Below, piece after piece: positions 9,312 through 17,873 of a DNA stretch of 64,000 nucleotides; the stretch's first letter is position 1; the number at the start of each line of letters is the position of its first letter. The position numbers were made by a program, and so were the translations under genes. The DNA comes from Candidatus Thorarchaeota archaeon (GTDB taxonomy: Archaea; Asgardarchaeota; Thorarchaeia; Thorarchaeales; Thorarchaeaceae). The stretch is taken from contig JAGSHN010000030.1 in assembly GCA_029855935.1 (NCBI GenBank), positions 39,528-103,527 on the forward strand, written 5' to 3'. Under the pieces are notes generated by a model. It saw nothing but the letters and a program-made list of their open reading frames with translations. It was not told where the DNA came from and did not search any database.

Positions 9312-9494
9312 TCCCAACCAATCCCTGTCGGGTCCGTGTGTCCGGACATCGAGAAGACGCAGGGCTTAAATGGCGCTCTGCACTCAAGTCTATTTCTGGT
9401 TGGGCCACCCTGAGAGGCTATGGGGAACTGTGGGCGTAGACTCTGAACAACACCGGGTGAAGACTGGAAGATCAAGTCTAGTGGCGGGACACCT

Positions 9495-11225
9495 ATGCTG
9501 GCTCCTGTGATCAAGGCTCTGCCGTTCGGCATTGCCGTATTCGACAGCGGCGGTAGGCTGCACTTGGCCAACAGCAGATGGTGCAGGCTCTTTGGAGTCA
9601 AGGAACGCGACGCAAGAAGCCTTGTTCTAAAAGACCTTCACGGCGACGGCCCCCTTGAGAGAGTACGTTCCCTATTTCTTCTTTTCGAGCAGCGTCCCAG
9701 CGAGGAACATGCTCCGATCAACTTGGAGAGCAGCGATGACCACACTGGGCCAATCACGGTATTTCCCTTGCAGAGCGAAGGCTCCTTCCACGGGCTACTC
9801 GTGATGGAGGATGTCCCACGCGGAATCGTCTCCAAGCTGGAGGCAACGTTTAGTGGAATCGTCGGTTCGGCAGTTGTGGTTCACAGGCCTGATGGTAAGA
9901 TCGTGTACGCCACTCCAGAGTTGGCGGCAATGGTTGGAATTGGCCAAGATGAGATACTCCAGAAGGACATAACAGACCTTGAATATGGCCTCACGAAGAG
10001 ACGGCTTGCAGACAGGCTCAAGAGACTCAGACAGAAGGGCGGACAGATGACGTTCCGGACAAGGATTGTGAGCCGTGCTGGCAACAACATTCCCTGCCGA
10101 GCGAAAGACCTGTGCCTTGGTGTGGACACAATGAGTCTCATCATCAGTATGTTCACACCAACCCGAGCGCAGGACCAGCTTCTACTCCGTCCGGTCTACT
10201 CTGAGCTCGCAGGACGTGCCTTCGAGGCCATTCCACTGCCAGCATTCGTGTGGGAACGCGTGAAAGGCCAGACTGTGCTGAGGATGTACAACAGGGCCGC
10301 CTACGAGTTCACCGACGGCAGGATTGCCAACTACACAGGGTTGCCAGTGGGCAGAATCTTTCCAAGAATGCCTGAGATTGACAGTGCAATCACGCATACT
10401 CTTGAGACCCATCATCCTATTGGTGGTGAGATACCGTGTGCGTGCAATGCCCTCGGGATGAACGGAATCTTCGTCTTCTCGTTTTCGTGGCTTGCTCCGA
10501 AGACCGTTCTCATGACTGTGATGGACATCACCCGCCACATCAGGACGCAACGTCGGCTTGAGCGTCAGACCAAGGAGCTGAGCGCATTTGCCCATGATGT
10601 CAACCACGATGTGAAGAACCTCTTGCAGCAGATACTGATAGAGGTGGACCTTCTCACCGAGGACCACGACCGTTCTCGGGCCGAGCGCGTAGTCGAGCTT
10701 GTGGGCAAGATCACAAGGGTCCTCCAAGAGTCTGTCGAACTGGCAGATGCAGGTCAGATCATTGGAAGACCGGTGGTCACACCGCTGGAGCGACTTGTCA
10801 GAGAGGCCTCAGAACTCCTCGGCCTCCCGCCTCGAGCCGTGAGTATGAACGCCTTGCCGACTGTGAGATGCGACCCCTCACGCATATTGAGGGTGTTCCT
10901 CAACCTGTTCTCAAACGCCATCCAGCACGGCAAGGCAAGAAGCATTCGAGTGAGATGGTATCCGTCCTCCAGGCGCCTCACTGTTTCAAATGACGGCGTG
11001 CTTGTGGACGAGGAGATTCGCAGGAAGATGTTCCGCGAGCGGGTGTCGAGTGACAGACAGGGCGGAAGAGGGCTTCTCATTGTCCGACGGATAATTGATG
11101 CTCACGGCTGGTCGATACGCCTGCTCGATACAAAGAGGACTACTTTTGAGATCAGGATTCCGGCACACGCAATCGTAGATGATAGGAAAAAGGCTGCTTC
11201 GGAAGGCGAGCCTGAAGAGAAGTGA
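9495..11225 (+). CDS. Cytoplasmic PAS-domain sensor histidine kinase
   Basis: A 576-residue protein without transmembrane segments. Three PAS-like domains lie at roughly 1-105, 115-230 and 235-345 (ALPFGIAVFDSGGRLHLANS; SAVVVHRPDGKIVYATPELAAMVG; AIPLPAFVWERV). A divergent kinase module follows: an H-box-like FAHDVNHDVKNLLQQ, an N-box LRVFLNLFSNAIQHGKA and a G-box GGRGLLIVRRIIDAHG. It probably senses an intracellular signal through the PAS domains. No response regulator is adjacent, so its partner is unknown. A strong inverted repeat follows the gene. Confidence 0.92.
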   Translation: MLAPVIKALPFGIAVFDSGGRLHLANSRWCRLFGVKERDARSLVLKDLHGDGPLERVRSLFLLFEQRPSEEHAPINLESSDDHTGPITVFPLQSEGSFHGLLVMEDVPRGIVSKLEATFSGIVGSAVVVHRPDGKIVYATPELAAMVGIGQDEILQKDITDLEYGLTKRRLADRLKRLRQKGGQMTFRTRIVSRAGNNIPCRAKDLCLGVDTMSLIISMFTPTRAQDQLLLRPVYSELAGRAFEAIPLPAFVWERVKGQTVLRMYNRAAYEFTDGRIANYTGLPVGRIFPRMPEIDSAITHTLETHHPIGGEIPCACNALGMNGIFVFSFSWLAPKTVLMTVMDITRHIRTQRRLERQTKELSAFAHDVNHDVKNLLQQILIEVDLLTEDHDRSRAERVVELVGKITRVLQESVELADAGQIIGRPVVTPLERLVREASELLGLPPRAVSMNALPTVRCDPSRILRVFLNLFSNAIQHGKARSIRVRWYPSSRRLTVSNDGVLVDEEIRRKMFRERVSSDRQGGRGLLIVRRIIDAHGWSIRLLDTKRTTFEIRIPAHAIVDDRKKAASEGEPEEK

Positions 11226-11272
11226 TTGGACCGTATCCCTCAATGCCCTCAATGGTGGATATGGGTCAAGCG

Positions 11273-11303
11273 GGAATCAGGGCCCTCCGAGGACCCTGAT
11301 TCC
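11273..11303. terminator. Inverted repeat between convergent genes
   Basis: GGAATCAGGG (11273-11282) and CCCTGATTCC (11294-11303) form a perfect 10-bp stem with an 11-nt loop, between the ends of the histidine kinase and the TusA gene, with TTTTG following on the plus strand. It probably insulates the two convergent transcripts. Confidence 0.6.
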
Positions 11304-11353
11304 GCGAGGAATCGTTTTGTCTTCCCCGTGGCATTGCCAGGGGCGTCCGCGGT

Positions 11354-11593
11354 CTACTTGGTCCTCTTGATGAACCAGATGAACTTGCCGTCCTCCTCGT
11401 TCATCCCGAGGATCTCGTGGCCGGTACGTTCCGCCCATGCCGGGAAGTCCTTCTTGGTCCCGATGTCAGTGGCTATGACTTTCAGGACCTGCCCGACCTC
11501 CACATTCTGAATCTCCTTCTTCAGCTTCAGTACGGGCATCGGACATCGAAGGCCTGATGCGTCAAATTCTCTCGCAAACTCGTAGTCGGTCAT
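11354..11593 (-). CDS. TusA/SirA-family sulfur carrier protein
   Basis: A 79-residue protein with the CPMP motif (DASGLRCPMPVLKLKKEI) in which the cysteine carries persulfide sulfur in TusA proteins. It ends with the family's strand-helix pattern. I place the start at the ATG encoding MTDYEF. The six extra upstream codons are not family-like, and a TATA-like AATAATAG lies about 30-40 nt upstream, suggesting a short or absent leader. It neighbours a DsrE-like gene and an Hdr operon that ends with a second TusA, supporting a role in sulfur relay or cysteine-thiol electron transfer. Confidence 0.93.
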   Translation of the reverse strand: MTDYEFAREFDASGLRCPMPVLKLKKEIQNVEVGQVLKVIATDIGTKKDFPAWAERTGHEILGMNEEDGKFIWFIKRTK

Positions 11594-11780
11594 TGTGCAT
11601 CGTCGTCGCACGCCAGCTGAGCCCTATTATTCGTTTTCGTATGTGAAATGTCAATTTTTGAAATCGTCATCAGGTGATTGAGTTCGGTTGCAGGCTGTAA
11701 GAGTCGCGCCTCCAAAATGTGCTAGTTTCGTCAGACTTATCTGGATGATTGGCGGACTCCGAACACCTAGGTGAAGAGCT

Positions 11781-12176
11781 ATGGCAGTCTTCCAATTGCT
11801 ACTACTTGTTCTGGTAGGACTGGCCATCGGGACAATGTTCTCGGGTTTCATGCTTGCCCGTAGAATGGGAATGTTCCTGATGATGCAGGTGATGATGTTG
11901 ATGCTGTCGATGTTTGTGGCGTTCGGCGCCCTTGCTGTTGGGCTGCTCCTTCCGCCGCAGGTCCCTGCTCAATTCGACCTTCTGCATCTCATCCTGATTG
12001 TCGACCTGATCCTTGTGCTCCTCGCTCTGCTGATGGAGTTCGGTCAAGTCGTCCCAATCTTGATGAAGACTATGCAGGGCGCACCAATGCACAGCAGCCA
12101 CATCACAAACCTGCTCGTGCTGTTCTTTCTGCTACTCGGGCTTGTGATGTACTACCCGATCCTAGCAGTCCTATAG
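11781..12176 (+). CDS. Small four-helix membrane protein next to dsrE
   Basis: 131 residues, almost wholly hydrophobic. Four predicted membrane helices are seen (about 2-24, 30-56, 64-86 and 106-129), with an unusual run of methionines in the second (MGMFLMMQVMMLMLSM). ATG preceded by AGGTGAAG. It lies 15 nt upstream of the DsrE-like gene, so the two form an operon. Function unknown. Small membrane proteins next to DsrE/TusA genes are often proposed sulfur-compound transporters or anchors, but nothing in the sequence proves that here. Confidence 0.85.
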   Translation: MAVFQLLLLVLVGLAIGTMFSGFMLARRMGMFLMMQVMMLMLSMFVAFGALAVGLLLPPQVPAQFDLLHLILIVDLILVLLALLMEFGQVVPILMKTMQGAPMHSSHITNLLVLFFLLLGLVMYYPILAVL

Positions 12177-12191
12177 GAGGATGAAGAGAGA

Positions 12192-12554
12192 ATGCCATCA
12201 CTGTATATCATTGGTCAGTGGGGCCCTGAGGCCGCCGAGCGCTGCTACGGACCATTCGTGACTGGGACTACCGCTCAGGCACAGGAGATTGATGTCACCA
12301 TCTTCCTGATGATGGACGCCGTCTGGCTCGTCAAGAAGGGTGTGCCTGAGAAGATCAAGGCTCCGGGATTCCCGCCCCTGCCGGAACTCATCGACGCGTT
12401 TCTTGAGGCTGGTGGGAAGATTCAGGTCTGTTCGAACTCTGCAGAGTTCAGAGGTCTGAGCGAGAAGGACCTCTATGATGAGCGGATCGAGATTGCCGGA
12501 GCGGCCACCATGGTGGACGGTATCTTCAAGCACGACCGGTACATTGCGTTCTAG
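12192..12554 (+). CDS. DsrE-family sulfur-relay-like protein
   Basis: 120 residues with the DsrE/F fold pattern: strand LYIIGQWG, helix AAERCYGPFVTGTTAQA, strand VTIFLMMDAVWLVKKG, helix LPELIDAFLEAGGKIQVCSNSAEFRGL, and a C-terminal segment with IAGAATMVDGI. The cysteine in KIQVCSNS is at the position used for persulfide transfer in DsrE-type proteins. Co-transcribed with the upstream membrane protein and followed by a hairpin terminator. A second, divergent DsrE-like protein heads the Hdr operon at 19.6 kb. Likely role: accepts or donates sulfur with TusA. Substrate unknown. Confidence 0.9.
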   Translation: MPSLYIIGQWGPEAAERCYGPFVTGTTAQAQEIDVTIFLMMDAVWLVKKGVPEKIKAPGFPPLPELIDAFLEAGGKIQVCSNSAEFRGLSEKDLYDERIEIAGAATMVDGIFKHDRYIAF

Positions 12555-12562
12555 GGGATGCT

Positions 12563-12595
12563 GGGCCAATCGGCCCCTCCTCTATCCTATTTTTC
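12563..12595 (+). terminator. Hairpin and T-run after dsrE
   Basis: GGGCC (12563-12567) pairs with GGCCC (12572-12576) across a 4-nt loop, followed by a pyrimidine-rich stretch ending in five T residues. It lies 9 nt after the DsrE stop. Confidence 0.55.
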
Positions 12596-12893
12596 TCGGA
12601 ATTGCAGTCGACCCAGAGAAGAGTCTGATTGTGGCGCTCTCCTCAGACCGATGAGCATCTCTGACTCAGAGACGATACCCGTCGGGAGTGCACGCCGTTC
12701 AAACCATGTTCGTCAGAGGTCACGTGAGGCCTCTGGATTGGGCTGCCAATGATCGTCACTCAGGTCCGTGTTCTTGACGACGCGGCCACGAGGAGGGTGC
12801 TCGCACCGTGTGGAGCCAATAGAAATAGTTGGTGGGACGCTCTTCCGACCCGGGCATAGCCGCGTCAGAGGAGCGACCCGCTCGGCAGTGCGA
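12596..12893. other. Intergenic stretch with nothing recognised
   Basis: About 300 nt between two operons that point toward each other. I see no convincing coding frame, tRNA-like cloverleaf or repeat. Short frames here lack family character or start signals. Confidence 0.5.
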
Positions 12894-13127
12894 CTACTTC
12901 ACGCACTCGAAGTACAGTGCCCACTCGCCGTCATCAATCTCCTCGACACCAAGGAACTTGTTCTTCGTCTTTGCGATCTCTCTCTGAACAGAGTCCACCG
13001 CGGGTGGATGGTCAATCAGGACCTTAAGTACGGTCCCCGGTGCCAGCTTCATCAGAGTCTGTTTCGTGCGCAAAGCCGGGTAGGGACACACTTGTCCCCG
13101 CACATCAAGCTCTTCATCATAGTCCAT
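12894..13127 (-). CDS. TusA-family protein ending the Hdr operon
   Basis: 77 residues with the TusA signature LDVRGQVCPYPALRTKQTL. The CPYP motif replaces CPxP of the other copy and keeps the reactive cysteine. I choose the ATG encoding MDYDEE because GGAGGT lies 10 nt upstream. The ATG six codons earlier is possible. It is the last gene of an eight-gene operon with hdrCBA, mvhD and an FrhB-like protein. TusA proteins encoded with Hdr-like complexes elsewhere deliver protein-bound persulfide sulfur, so it may be substrate or electron-carrier thiol for this complex (inference). Confidence 0.92.
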   Translation of the reverse strand: MDYDEELDVRGQVCPYPALRTKQTLMKLAPGTVLKVLIDHPPAVDSVQREIAKTKNKFLGVEEIDDGEWALYFECVK

Positions 13128-13155
13128 CTTTCTGTCTACCTCCATTATGTCTTCT

Positions 13156-14196
13156 CTATTCCTTCAGCGACCACGCGAGGCGATAGGGATCGCTTGGATC
13201 CTCCAGTAGCTCCACAGCACCCTCCTGTTGGAGAACAAGAAGGTGGTAGTGGACCTTCTCGGGTGGCGCCTCCAGTCGTTGAGCTATCTCGACTGTGGTG
13301 GCCTCACCAACGGCCGAGAGTTCGCTCGCAATCCTCTCGCGCAGAGGCCTCTTGACCTCCGCTGGAGTGCGTTTGGCCTTACGTGCCTGAGATGCAGTGA
13401 CCCTTGAGTAGTCAGCCTCACCAATCTCGAAGAGTCCTGCCCCCAGTGCCTGATCAAGCACGGCCTTCCCGCGCTCCGTCAGTGCGATGACTGTCGTATA
13501 GCCCTTCTTGCTGCCCGCAAAGCCGCAAGAGATATCGGCATGCGTGGCCACAAAGTCCGTGCAGTACTCGCAGGGCGTCATCTTTGTGGTCTTGCCGTCA
13601 TCCGTCTTCCGCATGTTGTTGGAACAGAACAGGCCAATCTTGAGTACACTAATGCCAAGAGTCTCCTCCCAACGCGACACCCCACGTAGCTCGCACGGCA
13701 GCCCGACCACTGCGAGTCTACCACGCGTGTCGCGCTGATGCCGGATGAGATGCTCCATCACGCCGCTCGGAGAGTATCTGGTCCCGGCTAGGGAGGGTAT
13801 GTCGTCCGCCTTCTCGACGACCATAGGCTCAGGTGAGTACTTCTCTCCCGTCACCCCCACCACAGCATCGACATCGCCGTTCTCGAGAAGGAACTTGAAC
13901 AGTGTCGTCACAAAGCCGCCATTCGATGCACTCTCCAAGATCGCCTCGTCTTTGGAGCGGACCGAGACGACCGCAAGAGGCTCCTCGATCTCAGCGGGTA
14001 CCTGTTCGGGGTGTGCCTGTGGACAGATGTCAAAACATCGTCCGCAATGGTCGGCACCGCGTCGCAGGATGCATTTGCCCGTCAGAGTCGGTACGCCGTC
14101 CTTCATTGTGATGGACTTGCAGGTACCAACGCATAGGCCGCAGCCCTCGCACAGGCCGCGGTCAATCACCTGTTCCTTAAGCAGATCGAAGCTCAC
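13156..14196 (-). CDS. FrhB-like F420 oxidoreductase fused to a winged helix
   Basis: A 346-residue protein. Residues ~1-230 match the FrhB/FpoF/FdhB family: an N-terminal cysteine cluster (CEGCGLCVGTCKSI, then CGRCFDICPQ), SASNGGFVT near 100 and the LVVGLPCEL-like segment VVGLPCELRGV. In known relatives this domain binds FAD and FeS and exchanges electrons with coenzyme F420. The last ~75 residues form a winged helix-turn-helix of ArsR-like type (IASELSAVGEATTVEIAQRL, then PPEKVHYHLLVLQQEGAVEL). I chose GTG 14196, which overlaps the upstream stop by 20 nt and follows GGGAG, because upstream residues are not FrhB-like. The fusion to a DNA-binding-type domain is unusual. Confidence 0.88.
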   Translation of the reverse strand: MSFDLLKEQVIDRGLCEGCGLCVGTCKSITMKDGVPTLTGKCILRRGADHCGRCFDICPQAHPEQVPAEIEEPLAVVSVRSKDEAILESASNGGFVTTLFKFLLENGDVDAVVGVTGEKYSPEPMVVEKADDIPSLAGTRYSPSGVMEHLIRHQRDTRGRLAVVGLPCELRGVSRWEETLGISVLKIGLFCSNNMRKTDDGKTTKMTPCEYCTDFVATHADISCGFAGSKKGYTTVIALTERGKAVLDQALGAGLFEIGEADYSRVTASQARKAKRTPAEVKRPLRERIASELSAVGEATTVEIAQRLEAPPEKVHYHLLVLQQEGAVELLEDPSDPYRLAWSLKE

Positions 14197-15439
14197 ATGA
14201 CCACTCCCTGATAACACCCTGTTCATCAGTTGAAAACGAAACGCGGCTACAGCCGTCCTCAGACCGCGCGTGAACGGCCTTGATCTCAAGAGGACCCACG
14301 CAGTACGTGTCAAAGCCGTTCTTGGCGGACTTCACAGGTCTCTTGAAGCCGCCGAAGTAGACGTTCGACAGGACCTCGTTGCCGCCAATAGTCCGAATCT
14401 TGTCAATGACGCCCTCAAGCGCCTCGATGTCGTGCTGGTCCAGTGCCGTCAGAAGCCCGTCCTGAGCAGCACGGAGCTCTGACCGCAGCTCGCGGGTCTC
14501 ATCACTCACCTGAATCCCTGCTGCAGCCTCGTAGGCCTCGATCAGATTCAGAGCAACAGAGATGCCATAGCGGCCGTAGATTGTGGCAGCTATCTGAGGT
14601 GCCTCCTCAATCGGACGAGCCACCATTATGTCGGCAAGCTCGTCGCCTGTTGATGGATTGCGTCCTGGAAACTTGAAATGGGAGGCGAGATGAAACCTGA
14701 AGAACGTCCCCACAACATCCACCAGCGAGCGCGTTATCTCATCAGGTCTGTCGCCAAGCCGGTCTGTCGCGCAGTCCGTGGCGACGGTATCCACCTGCAA
14801 GTTGACCGCCAGGGAGCCAAAGTACCCGATCATTCGACCGGGCGGGTCGTCAACCATCCCGACACAGCCCCTGCACGGAGTATCGAAGTCTATGCAGCGC
14901 TGGGCACATCTCGCAGAGAGGACACCACTACATGCCAGCCCGAGATTGTTGAAGCATTTCTCCCTGTTCGACCAGTCAGGCACGCGGATGATCTTGTCAA
15001 ACTCCTCGTCAGTGAAGTGGCGCTCGCACTCCGAGCAGAGAGGCTGACGTTGAGCAGATTGCCCCTCAATGACTGAGAGGAGTTCATCCGGACTTGGCGC
15101 ACAACCGAGGACTGAGGCCACTGGGGAAAGATATTCGGTCACCGGGACCACATCTGCTCCCTTCTGATTCATCAGTCCGAATATGCCACCAGTGTACGGA
15201 CAGGTGCCGTACAGAATCAACTTCTTTCCTCTACTCAGAAGCTCTCTGAGTCTTGCCTCGTCGGACTTTCGCGCGTATCCGGTGATAACGACAAAGTCGG
15301 CGTCATTGTCACTGCCGCTACCGCCGTCAATGAGAGGATGAGAGACAAACTCCACAGAGCTGTTCTTCGCCAGAGTCAGTAGATCCCACGCACAGCGCTC
15401 GCAGCCCCGCAACTGGACAACACTCAGTCTCACCATCAC
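14177..15439 (-). CDS. MvhG/FrhG-like FeS subunit with C-terminal extension
   Basis: 420 residues resembling the small subunit of F420-type and F420-non-reducing hydrogenases. Hallmarks: an N-terminal QLRGCERCAWDLL cysteine pair, a central YGTCPYTGGIFGL and the distal FeS-binding segment with CSGVLSARCAQRC and TPCRGCVGM. About 190 extra C-terminal residues (after ~230) are mainly helical and contain no cysteine cluster. No [NiFe] large subunit is encoded in this operon, so it is probably an electron-transfer subunit between MvhD/HdrA and the FrhB-like protein rather than part of a hydrogenase. Starts 4 nt inside the mvhD gene (ATGA overlap) and overlaps the FrhB gene at its end. Confidence 0.85.
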   Translation of the reverse strand: MMVRLSVVQLRGCERCAWDLLTLAKNSSVEFVSHPLIDGGSGSDNDADFVVITGYARKSDEARLRELLSRGKKLILYGTCPYTGGIFGLMNQKGADVVPVTEYLSPVASVLGCAPSPDELLSVIEGQSAQRQPLCSECERHFTDEEFDKIIRVPDWSNREKCFNNLGLACSGVLSARCAQRCIDFDTPCRGCVGMVDDPPGRMIGYFGSLAVNLQVDTVATDCATDRLGDRPDEITRSLVDVVGTFFRFHLASHFKFPGRNPSTGDELADIMVARPIEEAPQIAATIYGRYGISVALNLIEAYEAAAGIQVSDETRELRSELRAAQDGLLTALDQHDIEALEGVIDKIRTIGGNEVLSNVYFGGFKRPVKSAKNGFDTYCVGPLEIKAVHARSEDGCSRVSFSTDEQGVIREWSCELRSA

Positions 15440-15840
15440 TTTGCACCTCCGGGACAGGGCGGGGTCTCTGGGTCGTACTTCCGCTCGAGGATGTCCTCAA
15501 AGTCGCCGACAATGGTGTCGCCCTCAGCAGCCCTCGATGTGTACATCGTCACGCAGTCGGTGCTGTATCCCATCTCGACAAGGAACTTCTTCACTATCTT
15601 GACCCGTCGGAGCGTGATCAGGTTGGCGTCACTGAAGTGGCAGGCTCCAAAGCAGCAGCCGATGACTGCCACCGCCTCCGCTCCGTTGTTGAAGGCATGA
15701 AGAATCTCCCGTGCGCCCGCACGGCCAGCACACGGCACTCTCACTATGTGTATCTCGTCGCTGTATCTCATTCGTTGGACACCAGCGGTGTTTGCAGCAC
15801 CCTGGGCACAATTCTGACAGAGAAAGGCCACAATCATCAC
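15436..15840 (-). CDS. MvhD-like electron-transfer subunit
   Basis: 134 residues with the MvhD/VhuD pattern: N-terminal FLCQNCAQGAANTAG, central VRVPCAGRAGAREIL and GCCFGACHFSDANL cysteine sets. These bind a [2Fe-2S] cluster in the characterised Mvh-Hdr complex. MvhD links an electron-donating module to HdrA. It overlaps hdrA and the MvhG-like gene by 4 nt each, showing tight coupling. All candidate selenocysteine positions are cysteine here, unlike VhuD of some methanogens. Confidence 0.92.
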   Translation of the reverse strand: MMIVAFLCQNCAQGAANTAGVQRMRYSDEIHIVRVPCAGRAGAREILHAFNNGAEAVAVIGCCFGACHFSDANLITLRRVKIVKKFLVEMGYSTDCVTMYTSRAAEGDTIVGDFEDILERKYDPETPPCPGGAK

Positions 15841-17873
15841 TCATCGCCTCCTTCAAGCTCTGCTGCCACGGACAATAGCGCACTGACCTCTGCGTTCAGC
15901 TGCGAGTCCCTGAAGTTCCGAATCTGGATTGCACCCACTGGACAGGCCGGAACGCACGCACCGCAGCTCTTGCACGCAACATCGTTCACCTTCGGCTTCT
16001 CCCCCTCGGCCACCGATATGGCACCAACGGGGCACGTCGTCACGCATCCGAGGCAGGATATGCACAGTTCCTCGTCAATCACAGCGGTGTCCATCCGTTT
16101 CTCCAAAAAACCCTGGACAAGGGGTTGTGCAGCAGCCGATGCAGCGCCGCCAGCATGTGCCACCGTCTGGGTGATGTCTTTCGGCCCCTGAATGGCCCCG
16201 GCCAAGTAGACTCCATCGCGACTGCTGCGGACAGGACCCATCTTGACGTGGTACTCCTTCGCGAAGCCCTCCTTTGCTCGGAGCAGCTCCAGCTTGGCAC
16301 TGAGTTTTCCAAAACCCCTCGGCGCGACCATTCCCGCGCTCAGAACAACAAGGTCCGCCTCGATGCACATCGGCATATGGGTCAGTGTGTCCTCGACCTC
16401 GACGCGGATCTTGTCGCCTGTAGGGTCAGGGGTGATGGTCGAGGGACGACCTCGGATGAATCTGATGCCCTTCTTCTGGGCGCGCTTGTAGTACTCCTCG
16501 TAGTACAGTCCTGGTGTCCGGATATCAATGTAGCAGAAGTACACCTCAGTGTCGGGTAGATGGTCCTTGATTATGCCGGCATTCTTGATGCCGAACATGC
16601 AACACACGCCGGTACAGTATTCATTACCCACCTGATCGTTGCGCGACCCGACACATTGGACGACCACCACGGTCTTGGGCACTTCCCCATTAGACGGCCG
16701 TACTATCTTGCCTTTTGTCAGCGTGGTGGGCGCGAGCATGCGTTCCATCTGTAGCTGCGTTATGATGTCCGGATGGCCGTAGTGATAGGCGGTTATCTCC
16801 GTCGGGTCGTACTCCTCATAACCGGTTGCAACTACGATTGTCCCGACTTCGAATGTGCGCTCCTCCTTCGTCATCGAGAAGTCCACAGCGTCAACGGGGC
16901 ACACAATGACGCACGAGCCGCAGTCGATGCAGTGCTTCGTGTCCAGAGTGAAGACTGACGGGAGGGCCTGTGGGAAGGGCTTGTAGATTGCCTTGCGCAT
17001 CCCGAACCCGTGGTCCCACTCGTTCTCCACCTCGACAGGACAGACGTCTGCACATCGTCCACAAGAGGTGCAGTTGTCATGTACGTAGCGCGGCTTTGTT
17101 GTCACCTCGACCACAAAGTGGCCCATCGTTCCCTCTACATTGGTCACCTCACTGAGTGTGAGCACCTCAATGTCGGGATGACTCATCACTCCGTTGAGCA
17201 GCGGGCTGACCGTGCACATCGGGCACTCATTAGTGGGGAATGTCTTGTTTAGCATCGTCATATGCCCGCCAATCGAGGTCTCTTTCTCGACGAGGACCAC
17301 TGGAATCCCGAGCTCAGCAAGGTCCATTGCCGCCCTGAGGCCAGCGACGCCGCCTCCAACGACCATTGTGCGTTTTGTGATCGGAATCTTCCTCGTGGCC
17401 ACGGGCTCTTTCTTCGAGGCCCGTGCGACACCAGCAGCGACCATCCGCTTTGCCTTCTCCGTTGCCGCCTTCTTGTCATCAGTGACCCAAGAACACCACT
17501 CGCGTATGTTCACCTGAGTGTGCATATGCGGGTTCAGTCCGAGATCACTAATGGCCTTGGCAAAGGTCGGCCAGTGCTGCTCGTACGAGCACGACGCAAC
17601 GACCGTTCTATTCAGTCCGTGCTCCTTCACGGCCTTCTGAATGAGCTCAATGCCCTGCTTTGAACACATAAACAGGTAGTCAGTCGAGTATTCCACGTTT
17701 GGCAGATGAGAGGCGAACTCGGCAACATCCTTGACATCAACGACACCCGCTATGTTCTCACCACAGTGACACACGAACACTCCGACGCGGGGCCGTTCCT
17801 GCTCCGCCGGTTCATCCTTGTTCTTCGCCTTCCTCGTCTTCCTCTGCTTGCCTTTCTTCTCGGACTTGCTCAT
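15837..17873 (-). CDS. hdrA: Heterodisulfide reductase subunit A (bifurcating flavoprotein)
   Basis: 678 residues in full HdrA architecture. A Lys-rich N-terminal tail (1-27) is followed by a thioredoxin-reductase-like N-terminal domain with FVCHCGENIAG. Then come an FAD Rossmann motif (VVGGGVAGLRAA, ~172), an inserted ferredoxin (CTSCGRCADVCPVEV and CIDCGSCVIVCPVDAV), the YCTGVCCMFGIKNA segment that carries Sec in some methanogens but Cys here, and two C-terminal [4Fe-4S] motifs (CISCLGCVTTCPVG and CKSCGACVPACPVG). HdrA is the FAD-based electron-bifurcating centre of Hdr complexes. Embedded in hdrC-hdrB-hdrA-mvhD with 4-nt overlaps on both sides. Confidence 0.96.
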   Translation of the reverse strand: MSKSEKKGKQRKTRKAKNKDEPAEQERPRVGVFVCHCGENIAGVVDVKDVAEFASHLPNVEYSTDYLFMCSKQGIELIQKAVKEHGLNRTVVASCSYEQHWPTFAKAISDLGLNPHMHTQVNIREWCSWVTDDKKAATEKAKRMVAAGVARASKKEPVATRKIPITKRTMVVGGGVAGLRAAMDLAELGIPVVLVEKETSIGGHMTMLNKTFPTNECPMCTVSPLLNGVMSHPDIEVLTLSEVTNVEGTMGHFVVEVTTKPRYVHDNCTSCGRCADVCPVEVENEWDHGFGMRKAIYKPFPQALPSVFTLDTKHCIDCGSCVIVCPVDAVDFSMTKEERTFEVGTIVVATGYEEYDPTEITAYHYGHPDIITQLQMERMLAPTTLTKGKIVRPSNGEVPKTVVVVQCVGSRNDQVGNEYCTGVCCMFGIKNAGIIKDHLPDTEVYFCYIDIRTPGLYYEEYYKRAQKKGIRFIRGRPSTITPDPTGDKIRVEVEDTLTHMPMCIEADLVVLSAGMVAPRGFGKLSAKLELLRAKEGFAKEYHVKMGPVRSSRDGVYLAGAIQGPKDITQTVAHAGGAASAAAQPLVQGFLEKRMDTAVIDEELCISCLGCVTTCPVGAISVAEGEKPKVNDVACKSCGACVPACPVGAIQIRNFRDSQLNAEVSALLSVAAELEGGDE

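Noticed and set aside
12558..12752. 64-codon plus-strand frame after dsrE
   Set aside because: It starts inside a terminator hairpin and has no family features.
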